A stretch of DNA of 64,000 nt from Sthenelais limicola (lineage: Eukaryota > Annelida > Polychaeta > Phyllodocida > Sigalionidae). The first letter of the stretch is position 1; the number at the start of each line of letters is the position of its first letter. The notes under the pieces are model-generated. The model ran no database searches, had not been told where the DNA came from, and saw only the letters and a list, made by a program, of their open reading frames with translations. Positions 32,173 through 43,366 of the stretch are shown here, piece by piece. The stretch spans positions 54,890,986 to 54,954,985 of the forward strand of contig OW804097.1 in NCBI GenBank assembly GCA_942159475.1. The letters are read 5' to 3'. Made by a program: the position numbers and the translations under genes.

Positions 32173-34989
32173 TCTATATGTTATAACTATCACAACAAGG
32201 TGAATTGTCAGATTAAGGAAAAGGACAGAAATGGACAGTCACTTCTACAAGTAGGTCTTCCAGCTCGCCCATGATAAATGATAAATGATAATTAATTTCT
32301 TGACTGACCCTGGTTGTTAAACGACCCAGATGGCGGCACTAGTTGAAGTATATCACTGTATTCAGGCTATACAGGCTCCTGTACTTCTGTGACGAAACTG
32401 GATTTATTTGTAAGACTTATATTGTTGCTATTATTCCTAATCAATCTCCATATTATTTATTATTGATATGTACCTTCCCCACGATTATTAGTTAAATCAT
32501 TAATCCGAATAGATCACATATATATACTCTGTTTGTGCAAGAGCTATCCCCGGTAGTACCCACATATGTTGGAAACTTATTTAATATAGAAAATTCTTAG
32601 ACATTATTATTACATCGTCATCACAGGTGACAATAATACAATGCTCAGAGTAAAATATTACTTAATACTAACAAATATTCATACATATTTCCACTTTTTA
32701 AGTCGAAATAGTGGAAAATATCACTAATAATACCAATAATTAATCATGAATCAATATAAATGATGAAAATAAATGTACAGATGAACTCCAAACTATTCAC
32801 CTAAAATGGTCATTAGCATATTCAACACCTAGAAATCACCCACATATCGAAATAGGCAGTAAAATATGGTCAAAATGGCCCTAAATTAATAAAAGTCAAG
32901 TGAAATGATAAAAATAAACTTAAAATAGATGTACAAATGTACTGCAAACTGTTCACATGTGACAACCAGAGGTATCCAAGATAATAACTAACTTCAGTAA
33001 GGCCATAAACACTCATACAAAATTTTAAGAATTGCTTTGGTCATGTTCGACCGTCACCCCTCCCGGCAAACAATTTCCTGTTCAATTCTTTGCCCGGAGG
33101 TGCGACCGACCATGCGACCGTTCGACGGTGACTGTGTGACACTGACCGATGTGTAAGTGGATATCGCGCTTGGTCGCCGATCTTTTGATTCTGGTTGGGT
33201 TGTGGACCGGGATAAAGGCAGGCCTTGGCCTTTATTTCACCATAAACAGCGTCACCCACCAAACCTCTGGGAATTAATACCATATTTTTTTCTTTTTTTT
33301 CCATAAAGGTTTATTATGAGTATACATGTAATTAACTGGTGAGAAATAGATCCCTCATTGCTTGGAGGAGGATCTTTGACAACATATCTGAGCACACAGG
33401 TGTTTAACACACACAAAAGGCATTATATCTCAGCTCAAGGACAAACCTTTTGCTGGTCTACTGATAAAGTGCCCTTACAAATTATATTAGCCCAGTCACT
33501 CCAACCTAAACCCATGGAGTAACGGTTAGACCTCTCGACTATAGACAATTAGTCTGGCGGGGACTGTTAGAACGACATAGAATGGTCCACCCTGCCGCAC
33601 TCTAAGCCGGAAGATGTGCTCGTGTAGTGACTCTATGGAATGCGCACCTTCCTCTCTGTCCGCACAATAGGTTGCGTGTATCTAGGGACTTAAAAAAGAA
33701 GTAAATAATAAATCTGAATCGACAGAAATGATTGCAATATTGTTTTACTCCGATAGTGAAGTTTTAGTGTATGTGAGTCAATGAATGGCGATTGCAGAAG
33801 GGATGTGGTGGAAGTCTCACGCTGTGGCCAGCAGTGGGGCGACGTCTATGGCAGCCTTAATTGTCTTCCTGTTGGGCCAGCCATGCGTAGCTTTCTCTTC
33901 AAAGCATGTTTGCACTCCAATCTCAAGCGTGTTTTATGCATAACCCAAGGCAAAGGTAGGAAATCTGAATCAGGTGATCGTTTACAAAACCCTTTATGAA
34001 TGACATGTTAAGTTTTTGAGAGTCTATGTTCAATGCATGCCTACGTATGGTTGATATTGCGTGCAATGTTTGGTTTGTTTTCACTCGCCCAGGCGCACCA
34101 GTGTCGCCACCTATGGAGTTTGTTTGTTGGGCTGGCGGGGATTGTTTGAATGGCATAGAATGGGCCTCTCAGCGTTTCCGGCCGACCGCTTACATCAACG
34201 AAAAAACAAAACAATATTCACTGCTCAAAATGGGGCAAGATCATGGCTTTCCACTGGTTCATTTTGCTTCAAAATCATTTCTAAATTGTTGTTAATGATA
34301 GTACCAGCCCAACAAACGGGGACTAAAGCCATTAGATCCTGAGTTTATGGTCCGAACTTGGGATTGCAGGTTCAAACCTCGGCTCGGCCAGGTGTTGCCA
34401 CTGTTTTTTTTCTCAACCTCTACTTGTCAGCCGCGTAGACAATAGGATCTATGTGTGTTTACGCGGCAGGGGAGGGCGGCTGGGTGGACATTGTTTAGGG
34501 TGGGTCGGAAGGCAGGAAATACCGAAAACAAAGTATTCATATAGGCCTAATGTGTGCCAACAATGATAAAAACGGGCGAAAAAATATCTAAATTTCAACT
34601 ACCATGAAACTACCATGAAAATACTAGAAAACCTATCATCCAGAATATAAAAGCTCAACAGTTGTAATTGACCATCTACCTGAATGATATATGATTATGT
34701 TCTAATTTGTTCCGAAGTTGTGAAAAAGAAATGGTATAGAGCCCAGCCTACATGATCTCCACAACCAGCCGACCTGAAAAAAGGATCTCTTGATCGTTGA
34801 CGTAAACTTGAATAATCCAATGAAAACCTAGGATACATACCTGTATTGAGCTATTAGCCCAATTTGAACATAACATTAAGTAATTAGTCAATTTAATACC
34901 ATTCTGCTAATATTTTAAACAATACTAGGTACTACATTGATAGTGTACTTGCTGATTTAATAAATATCATTGTGGGAAGTTCAAAACTT
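32173..34989. other. Intergenic stretch, no gene seen
   Basis: No convincing exon. Phrases recur within it: CTGGCGGGGA.TGTT.GAA.G.CATAGAATGG appears near 33,552 and 34,132, and TTTGTTGGGCTGG (~34,120) has its inverse CCAGCCCAACAAA at ~34,303-34,315. These mark one or more unclassified short repeats. Confidence 0.45.
34319..34420 (+). repeat. Possible tRNA-derived SINE head
   Basis: GGTTCAAACC at ~34,370 fits the Pol III B-box consensus GGTTCRANNCC and is followed by CTCGGCTCGGCCA, like a tRNA acceptor end, and then a T-run. A clear A-box and clover-leaf stems are lacking, so it is not a functional tRNA gene. Confidence 0.3.
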
Positions 34990-35017
34990 AAATCTGACAG
35001 CTAAATCTGACAGCTTT

Positions 35018-35585
35018 GGGCTTCCGGTTTGAGCTCTGAGGAGAGAGAACGAGGTGCGTTTGGCGCTCGGCAAAAATCTTTCTTTTTTTTCAGATCCGGA
35101 GGGTACTGTGACCAAAGAATTTGCACAGACATCGATGAAGATATAGAGAAGCACTTGGAAGAGAAATTTGTACGGAGGCACATAGTTATCGACAGAAAAT
35201 CAGTCGGATCGGTCTTCGCGAAAAGCCTGCCAAAGCTAGCGTGGTTGGCGGCCATTGCCCAGGAGGAACCCTGGAGGATATTCGGAATTGTTGGTGCGGA
35301 ACAGGGATAGTTACGATATAGACTCTGAGGACTATCATAGACTTTAGTGACATAGCAAAATAGTGGAAGCAGTGTATTTACGAAAAATGACAAGGATTTA
35401 ATTAGATGATAAATGGGAAATAGCCAAGCACTATAGGATATACCTCCATTATCGCTCCACCCAAGTCGAGCAGGCTCAAAGCACGCTGGAGGAAGACTTA
35501 TCCTGGTTGGCAGTAATAACTTCAGACCTTTGGGTGACCCAAAGAGACTTTCATAGTGAGTATATATGTAATGAGCAGTGTATAA
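35018..35585 (+). other. 5' leader of the NADAR LINE
   Basis: The sequence between the target duplication and the ORF1 ATG. A 94-codon plus frame without ATG (35029-35310) and a 236-codon open frame on the other strand (35711-35001) cover it; neither resembles a known protein. It would be expected to hold the internal promoter. Confidence 0.4.
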
Positions 35586-37312
35586 ATGAGGCACAGGACC
35601 AAAATTAGGAGTGTCAGAATAGTACAGCTGGCGAAGGCTAGAAAATCGAACAAGAACAACCTTGACCTTGCTCAGACATCCTTGAACTTGGACAAGTCGG
35701 TAAACGGACACATGTCGGTTGAACCACTGTCTAAAAAGAGAAACAGAAGTGATGAATCTAGCGAAATAAGCCCAGATAAAAAGGCTAGGAAGAAAAAAGA
35801 GATGACAGAGGCAACAAAAGATCTGCTCGAGCTCTCTGAGTCGAGTGACTCACAGGAAGAAGAAGAGGGCCAAGATGATATGGACCAGGGCTGGGAGGAT
35901 GAAGAGCAGAAGCAGGCACTGTCCAAGCAGCTTCAACCTTGGCCCGAAAATGAAGAAGAGGAGGCGCTGTCAATGAGAGACTTGATGCTAAGCATGAATA
36001 CCAAGGTTTCTCAGTGTCTGACGGAGATTAAGGGAGTGTCTAAAAACAGAAGTTCTATCAAAAAGCATGCTACAGTAATCAGAGCGCAAACATCGGTACT
36101 TAAACAAGTCAAAAAGGAGGTCAAAGAGATCAAAGAAGGGGACCAAATGAAGTCGGTAGCATATGAAGCTCTAAAGTAACGAGTAGAGAAACAGGATGGA
36201 ATAATACAAAGACAAGATGAGGAAATCAAGAGAATAAAGCAAACCATGGTTTGCAAAGACGACGAAGCATTCCAGAAAGTAGTTGAAGCGGCGGAAAAAC
36301 TGAATATGACCGCCTCCAGAAGGATAAGGAGGCTTTGAAAAATTATCTTGTGATGGAAGGGATCCTCAGAAAGTCCTCGGAGGAGGACAAAAGGTATTTG
36401 GCGATAGTTATGGAAAAGATATATGAGGGCATAGGAGTACCACAGGGCCTACGATACTACCGTGTTGGATATGATGTAAGGCTTGTGTTCAAAGAAACAT
36501 GGCAAGCAGATGATCTCTACGAGAGAAGATTTGATCTGAAAAATCTGTATTTCGACTGGGTGGGACCCCAGAAAGTATGGATAAAAAGAGACCTACCAAA
36601 GGTACTGAGAGAAAGGGTGTCACGAGCAGAGTTTATCGTGCGAAAAGCTAGACAATTAAGAACATATGGTAAAGCTATGCAGCATGAAGGAAATATATAC
36701 CTAGGAGAGGGTCAGTTTGCACAGGTGATTCCACACGACAGGCTGGATTTGTTACCTAAGGAACTCAGTCCAGTTACTCATTCAAAGGTGGAAAATGCTG
36801 AAATATTCGCATATTTTGGACAGGATTCCCCTCTGTCAAATCATTATATAGCAGAGTTTAGTTTGAATGGTGTTCAGTTCTCATCGATGGAACAGTATCT
36901 AACACACTCATGTCTCAAAGCAACGGAGGATCTGACTAGAGCTAGAGCAACTCTGGATTTACATGATGTGAATATGCTCAAAAAGACACTTAACTCTGAA
37001 AGAAACGCAGGGTCAAGATTCTACAGGGAGTGGTTCGCAAGGATCAATACCATTGTGGAGGAAGGCCTGAGAGCTAAGGCAAAAGCAAATATACACGTTG
37101 TGGATTAACTTATGTGTACAGGGGATAAGGCTTTAGCTGAGGCTTCCCCTACGGATGCCATTTGGGGTGTCGGAATTGGGCTTAAAAACCCAGATATTTT
37201 CGACAAAAGCAAATGGCCAGAGGGAGGCAACATCATGGGTGCCCAGTGGACCAAACTCAGAGAGTCCATAAAAACGTTGAGAGCGGCCAAGAACAAGACC
37301 GCGAAAGTTTAG
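35586..37312 (+). pseudogene. LINE ORF1 protein with C-terminal NADAR domain (broken)
   Basis: ATG at 35586. The N-terminal part is basic then acidic (KKRNRSDESS, SDSQEEEEGQDD) and passes into a long coiled coil. An in-frame TAA at 36177-36179 and a frameshift near 36,295 interrupt it. The second part resembles the L1 ORF1 RNA-binding region (LRYYRVGYDVRLVFKETW, RRFDLKNLYFDW, ~36,450-36,640). From ~36,795 it becomes a NADAR/YbiA-like domain: FAYFGQDSPLSNHY, the FSSMEQYLTHSCLKA motif with the conserved Glu, EEGLRAKA, TGDKALAEASPTDAIWGVG, and a final N-x-G...LRESI. A TAA at 37106-37108 splits the domain just before TGDK, in the same frame. NADAR proteins remove ADP-ribose from guanine bases or handle ADP-ribose derivatives; a role in a retrotransposon is inference. 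Confidence 0.82.
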
Positions 37313-37359
37313 TGAACTGAGCATTGCCGAACTGAGCCTCTTTCTGAGTAAAATCCAAG

Positions 37360-38976
37360 ATGGAGGACAACGATACAGATTCAGCAACGATGCAGGAAAC
37401 AAATCAAGAAATACCGTCCCTGCTGATTCTTGACCAGGAAAAAAACACTAATATCAACTTTATATCGTTAAATGTGAATGGCCTGAGCCAGATTAAAAGG
37501 AGAAAAGCTGTTCTAACTAAATTAATGGAGAAGAAACGGACTATCGCGGCTCTCCAGGAAACACACAGCTGCACCGACTCGGAGACTATATGGCGCGGAC
37601 AGTGGCCTGGCAAGCTATTCTGCAGCCATGGGTCATCAAACAAATTGATATGTTTACGAAGGTAGGTAAAATTCTCAGTGACTTAGAATATGACAGCCTA
37701 GTCGTTATGGGAGATTTTAATTTGGAGATAGATGGAGACCCAAGAGATAAGGCTAGGGTTAAATGGTCAGAATCTTTAAATGAGTTCGAATTATGTGATG
37801 TAATGGCTGATTTTGATGTAACGGGGCATACGTGGAGAAGGAAACACCAAACATCGAGATTAGATTATATTTTTATACAAGAAAATCTAAGAGTAAAGGT
37901 GATAGATGCTTTCTCAAAAATAAATACATCGTCGGACCATGAGGAGATTCATTTGATTTGCTTAGGGGCGGAGGGGGGAAGGGGAAAAGGGTACTGGAAA
38001 TTTAACAATAAGCTCCTGTGCAGAGAGGAATATGTGGAAGGAGTAAGAGAGATAGTGAAAGAATATGAATTCTCGAAAACTAATATCAGCGACAGCTTTA
38101 GATGGCATATAATAAAAAACGAGTGCAAGAGTCTAGCTGTAAAAATGAGCGTTCAAGATGCTAGGATAAGGAGAAACAGGGAGAAAGAGTTAAAAGACAG
38201 ACTAACAGAGTTGGATCAGATGCATATTCTTAGTGAAGATGAGATGAATGAAATGAAAAATATAAAAAATACCTTGGAGGCCAGTGAGTTAGCTAGAGCT
38301 GACTTTCCTGATTATATTATTGACTGGGTTAAGACTTTATTATCTGGTTCCAGAGCATGTTTTACAGCTAATGGTCACATGTCGGATTTTTTTGATATAC
38401 AGAAAGGTGTCAAACAAGGTGACCCAATATCACCATATTTGTTTACGATTGCGGTTGAATTTCTATCTAATTATATAAGAAAAGAAGAGAGTGTTAGAGG
38501 TATTGTGACAGGAAAAATTGAGCACAAAATTGTGCAATACGCTGACGACACCACTATATTCACAGCTGACGAAGACTCAATGGGAAAAGTGATGGATATT
38601 ATTAGGGAATTTGGGGAGGGATCAGGGCTTAGATTAAATCTAAATAAGACAAAGGGCATAAAAATTGAGAAAAAAACACTAAATAATGACAAGAGTTGTG
38701 GAATTGATTGGGTGAATTCAGTTAAAATTTTGGGGATACACATATTTAACCCATATTGCAGGGATAAGGAGCCCAGCAAAAATTATGAGTCTGTGTTGGC
38801 TAAGATGAGAGGTGTCGTTGGGTTCTGGGGGGCAAGAAATTTGTCTCTCAGAGGTAATGCTTTGGTGAATAACACTTTAATTCTCCCTATAATACAACAT
38901 GTCATTTCTTTTACTTGACAAAAGTACCATAAAAGAGATTAAGAAAATCACCAAAATTATGATGTGGGGAACAAGA
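37360..38976 (+). pseudogene. LINE ORF2, first part: APE endonuclease and partial RT
   Basis: Starts ATG at 37360, 47 bp after ORF1. APE-type endonuclease motifs: INFISLNVNGL, IAALQETHS, VVMGDFNLEID, DYIFI, SSDHEEI. A deletion with frame change near 37,640 removes the middle of the endonuclease (between GSSN and IDMFTKVGKI). The RT lacks its first half including motif A: after a helical linker, the frame resumes at FPDYIIDWVKTLL, KGVKQGDPISPYLF (motif B) and QYADDTTIF (motif C, ~38,538). Another frameshift at ~38,905 precedes the insertion of the minus-strand LINE. Sequence type is Tx1/L1. Not functional. Confidence 0.82.
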
Positions 38977-39007
38977 AATGTATTTGTATTTAAAGATTTT
39001 TATTCAG

Positions 39008-39588
39008 CGGAAAACATTATGTATCAGATACACTTAGTCTCAGTCGTCACTGAAGGTATTACTATTAATAAACAATATATCACAATATAATATCCAGATC
39101 ATTCTCGTCTTCTATCGACTTACTATATGCTACAAGTTATCACTATACAAGCTAAGAGCAATATATAATTTAAAAACTGTCACTGACGCATCTCTCTACT
39201 TCAACAGTCCGTTCAGGTCGTTACCAAAAAGTCCCACCAAGTACATACAATCAAAATACTACCAAGAAGTCATTCTCAATACATATAGTCAACCAAATAG
39301 CGTGTGCAATTTACATATACATAGGCAAGGGATGGCTCTACATCTTGATATATTCCATGTTCAACAAACCTTCATTTCTACATATTAGTTACCGATTTCC
39401 TGCTCATTCACAGCCCAGATGTCCTGGGTGTTATTATACAATTCTTTCATAGTTTTCTTTATGGCAACAGAGAAAGCTTTCTTTTCATCAATCTGTCTAG
39501 TATTAATAGGGAGTAGATTCCATAAGCTCCTGACTCTAGCTAAACTACTTCTCCTAATACTCTCTTTCCTCCAGTGGAGTACTTGGAG
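39008..39588 (-). other. 3' untranslated region of the Jockey/CR1-like LINE
   Basis: Non-coding sequence between the RT stop and the 3' end. Partly shared with 23,583-23,800. Confidence 0.55.
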
Positions 39589-42162
39589 TCACGCAGGATC
39601 CCGCATGCCATATCCATGCATGCGGGCATCCTGCGCTCCCCTTTCCATCCAAAACAGGTTATAATTCCTCTGAAGCCTCCTGTAGCATAGAGGCAGTAAT
39701 TTACACGAGTAATGCAACTCTACATTTGTGATTTTCTGCTCTCTGATCCTAACACTCCTAACAATCCTTAAACAATTATTCTGTAGTATCTGTAACCTTC
39801 GTACATTCTGAGCAGATGCCAAGTCTGCGATAAAATTTCCATATTCAATAATAGGGAGGATGTAGGTCTTATATATAGTAGTGGCTAAATCTTTATTTAT
39901 ATAGCCCCTAATCCTTCTCAACCTATTTTTAAGAATATTCGCACGTATACAAGTCATGTTTATATGTTGACTCATATTTAACTTACTGTCCAGTTGATAT
40001 CCCAGGTATAGAAATTCTTCAACCATATCTATCTTATTTCCTTCATTATACAATAGATATTCTTTCTGTCCATTTCTAGAGCCTAAGAAATTTTGAAGTT
40101 TGGTTTTCTTGATGTTAATTTTTAAACCATTTCTTCTAACCCAAGTACTAAATTTGTTTATATCATCTTGTACCTTAGTTAAATCATCATCATTTCGCCT
40201 GGGGTGTAACAGCACACAGTCGTCCGCATACATTATCACTTTCCCATTAAATGGGATTTCGCTCAAATCGTTGATATAGATGATGAACAGTGTTGGCCCA
40301 AGTATAGATCCTTGGGCCACCCCTGCTGTTAGTGGAAAAACCTCAGAGATATTCTCTCCAACCTTTACACATTGATACCTATCCGTAGAGTAGGATTCTA
40401 ACAGTTTCAAAAATACATCACTTATACCTAAGAGCTTCAGTTTTTTCATCAGGATACTAATATTAACGGAATTAAACGCTTTGGCCAGATCAAAAAACAC
40501 AGCAAGGGTGTCTATACCCATATCTTTGTAACTAAATACATAATTCAAAAACGCAGACATCGCGTTATCTACGCCCATACCAGTCCTGAATCCAAATTGG
40601 AGTTTGCTCAAATAATCAATATTCACAAGGTGTTCTTCTAATTTCTTTAAAATAAGTCGTTCCATAATTTTGCCAAGGATTGGACAGATTGAAATAGCTC
40701 TTAGATCTTCAACTTTTTTCGCACCTGCCTTCTTTGGAATTATAGCGCATATCGCCACCTTCCACGACTTTGGAAAATATCCACTTCTTCTTATTTTGTT
40801 AAGTAATCTCACAAAATTCTCCAAACATGCATACAGGGAAAATTTCACAAACATAGTACATATGTCCATAATCCCACTAGATTTGGATTCATCTATTTCC
40901 TTAATCAACTTGATTACCTCACCTTCTAAGATTTCTTCTTCCCATGTTACAGATGGAAAATCGTAATCGGCTACTATTTCGTCTGGCGATGACATTGGTT
41001 GTATATTACAAAAATAGCTGTTAATATAGTCTACAGCATCTTTCCCAATAATAGTAGTTCCATCCAAAGTGGTCACTTCTCCTTTGTAAGAGTTTTCCCT
41101 ACTGCTACCTATCCCAAAAATACATGCAATTTTATTCCAGAATTTCTTGTCATTTCTAGCATATCTGTTACAAATGTCATTTACGAGATTATATTTCAGC
41201 ATATTTAGCCTACTCTTTACCTGATTTCGTAACTGTCTGGCATTTGCCCAGTCCTCAGCCTTCTTATTCTTCAAGGCCTTTTTAAAGCTTTTGTTTTTAT
41301 TTCTAATTAATCTGGATAAAATTCTATCGTTCAACTCCCCATCTGGTCTAGGTGTAATCTCCTCCAGTGGATACAGGTCGTTTTGAATGAGTGTCATATT
41401 CTTCACAAAATTATCACAAGCTAAATCAATATCTCCTTCCCAATGTACCCCATCTATTTTATCGAACTCGGACTTTACATTCTGATATTTCATTTTTGAT
41501 TTAGTTCTAATAAAGAATGAATTAGTTTCCTTATTTTGCCTCGTCCTCGTCTTCTTTATTATTACGTACACCGGTAGATGATCGCTTATGTTAACCATGA
41601 TGGTACCACTTCTACTAACATGTTTACAATTAGAGGCAATTATATCTATTAAACTACTGGTCCTCTCCGATATTCTAGTGTAGGTTTTTACATATTGAGT
41701 TAACCCATAATGGTCTAACATTGTAACCAGTCGTCTACTGCATGCATTCATCTTTTTTAAATCTATGTTTATATCACCTCCAATCATGTAGCTGTATTTT
41801 TTGTATCTGTCGACCACACTCATATTAAGTATATCTCCTAGCTTTGTAAAAAAGTTTGGAGTTGACCCATTTGGAGGGCGATACATGGCTGTTATTATTA
41901 CCTTTTTTCTCTTACCCGGCTTTATTACACATGATAACAGTTCGAGGTCATTATTAGAACAACTCATATCACCTAAGTAATCGACTACATATTCATCTCT
42001 ATAGTAAAGTATAATACCTCCTCCTCGCTTCTCATTCCTATCGAGTCGTATGAATTTGTACCCTCTCACATATAACATACAGTCAGTAATATCAACACTC
42101 AACCAACTCTCTACAATGGCCACCATCATCATGTAAAGATTAGCTTTGATTTTTTTAAACAA
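39589..42162 (-). CDS. APE endonuclease / reverse transcriptase of a Jockey/CR1-like LINE
   Basis: 857 codons without a break. The track begins with TTG; the first ATG is ten codons in, and a TAA lies just upstream, so the N-terminus of the endonuclease (the usual Asn and Glu of the first motif) is cut off, leaving VESWLS as its start. Then come GGGIILYYRDE, MYRPPNG, GGDINIDL, SLIDIIAS and SDHLPVYVI (endonuclease), and RT motifs: AICAIIPKKAG, QFGFRTGMG, FFDLAKAFNSVNI (motif A), AQGSILGPTLFIIYIND (motif B), MYADDCVLLHP (motif C), LNMSQHI. RT is intact to the eye, so the copy inserted fairly recently, but without the full endonuclease it cannot be autonomous. Confidence 0.85.
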   Translation of the reverse strand: MFKKIKANLYMMMVAIVESWLSVDITDCMLYVRGYKFIRLDRNEKRGGGIILYYRDEYVVDYLGDMSCSNNDLELLSCVIKPGKRKKVIITAMYRPPNGSTPNFFTKLGDILNMSVVDRYKKYSYMIGGDINIDLKKMNACSRRLVTMLDHYGLTQYVKTYTRISERTSSLIDIIASNCKHVSRSGTIMVNISDHLPVYVIIKKTRTRQNKETNSFFIRTKSKMKYQNVKSEFDKIDGVHWEGDIDLACDNFVKNMTLIQNDLYPLEEITPRPDGELNDRILSRLIRNKNKSFKKALKNKKAEDWANARQLRNQVKSRLNMLKYNLVNDICNRYARNDKKFWNKIACIFGIGSSRENSYKGEVTTLDGTTIIGKDAVDYINSYFCNIQPMSSPDEIVADYDFPSVTWEEEILEGEVIKLIKEIDESKSSGIMDICTMFVKFSLYACLENFVRLLNKIRRSGYFPKSWKVAICAIIPKKAGAKKVEDLRAISICPILGKIMERLILKKLEEHLVNIDYLSKLQFGFRTGMGVDNAMSAFLNYVFSYKDMGIDTLAVFFDLAKAFNSVNISILMKKLKLLGISDVFLKLLESYSTDRYQCVKVGENISEVFPLTAGVAQGSILGPTLFIIYINDLSEIPFNGKVIMYADDCVLLHPRRNDDDLTKVQDDINKFSTWVRRNGLKINIKKTKLQNFLGSRNGQKEYLLYNEGNKIDMVEEFLYLGYQLDSKLNMSQHINMTCIRANILKNRLRRIRGYINKDLATTIYKTYILPIIEYGNFIADLASAQNVRRLQILQNNCLRIVRSVRIREQKITNVELHYSCKLLPLCYRRLQRNYNLFWMERGAQDARMHGYGMRDPA

Positions 42163-42230
42163 AGTTATGAGAATGGTGGTTTAAAGGTGAGGTGTGTAGA
42201 CGAAATAACAAAAGAAAATAGAATCAAATA

Positions 42231-43366
42231 GATTCAAAGAATGTTGTATGGAAACCAACATAAATGGGTAGGAATATTAGAAGTGTTTCATCAAGAAGAT
42301 ATAAGGAAGACACTCACGTGTAAAATATGCCACAGAAATCTCTCAGTGGATTCCACACAGAAATTTTTAAAACGTGGGATGAGGTTTATTATAGTAACGA
42401 ACCAGAGTCAGGGCTTGAAGTCTATGTAGAGAGAACATGGAACAACAGAAATATTTTAAAGAAAGAAAAACCAATTCAAAATGATAACTGGTTAGAGAGT
42501 GGCGTGGAATCGATAGGCGACCTGCTAAATGATGAGAAGAAAATCATGTCGGTAAATGAGTTAAACGCAAAATATGATATACATTGTGACATAAGTGATA
42601 GATTAAAACTGGTGGCTGCGATTCCCAGAAAGTGGTTACAAATGGTGGCAAGAGAAAATTTCGAAATACCGAAGAAGAATTATATAATGTTAAAGATCAA
42701 TAATAAATTGTTAAAGATTGAAGGTTTGCTAACCAACAATGCTTATAGGGAGTTGGTGAAACAAGCTAACCCTGATTACGAAAAGCTAGACAGCTGGGAG
42801 AACCTGCTTGCAGATGATAGATTTGTCAGTTCTGAAAAGATTTGGAAAGAGAAATTTGTTATACCAGTCAAGAGTTATGATGTACCGAAATGGCATTCCT
42901 TGCAATATAGGATTCTACATAAAACGGTAGGGTGCAATGTGTATTTGACACAAATTAACTTTAAAAACAAAATATCATGTGATTTTTGTGCAGATTTTTG
43001 TGCAGATTCATGTGATTTTTGTCACTTGTAACAATCAGTTTGTTGTGGAAGATCATAAGATCCTGGGTTCAGAGAAGTGTCTTGGTAAAAGGTTTTAGAT
43101 CAAGTGAATTAAATCAAACTAACATTCTCCTTGGCTATAGTGGGAAAAGTCCTCAAAGAAACTTTATTAATTGGCTGTTTACAGCATTAAAGTGGTATAT
43201 CTATCGACAGAGAATTTTCCACGAGAATAAAATGGTGTTTAAGGCTTTTATCAATGAAATTAAAATGTATCTTAGAATTCTTGAGTATAACAATGTTGCT
43301 CAAGGTAGAGGGAAAAAAATTACAAACCTCTGGAACCAACTCATATGTGAGCTGGAGGACCAATAA
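42231..43366 (+). pseudogene. LINE ORF2, last part (C-terminal zinc-knuckle region)
   Basis: The frame changes near 42,345 and 43,020. Recognisable segments: KWVGILEVF, then FHTEIFKTWDEVYYSN, NWLESGVESIGDLLND, AIPRKWLQMV, WHSLQYRILHKTVGCNVYL, CDFCADFCADSCDFC (a distorted Cys cluster with a small duplication of CADF) and NWLFTALKWYIYRQRIFHENK, ending at 43364-43366. This is the same protein tail as the relic at 11564-12480 and 252-406. The segment expected between WGTRN and KWVGIL is missing, perhaps lost when the other LINE inserted. Confidence 0.78.

Larger units (their letters stand above)
38977..42230 (-). mobile_element. 5'-truncated Jockey/CR1-like LINE inserted in the NADAR LINE
   Basis: The minus strand runs from an 857-codon APE-RT frame (42162-39589) to a 3' end made of CTGAATAAAAATCTTTAAAT and AAATAC-type short repeats (39007-38977). 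No poly-A and no clear target duplication; CR1-like elements often end in short tandem repeats. The host LINE frame stops on the left after MMWGTRN and resumes on the right near 42,241. Confidence 0.78.

Noticed and set aside
33041..33304. 87-codon minus-strand frame
   Set aside because: No family resemblance, no splice-site pattern, biased composition; treated as chance.
34319..34395. Possible tRNA gene with GGTTCAAACC box
   Set aside because: T-stem does not pair and no D-arm is found; listed only as a possible SINE head.
35029..35310. Separate small gene at the start of the LINE
   Set aside because: Lies between the target-site duplication and ORF1, lacks an ATG and resembles no protein; counted as LINE leader.
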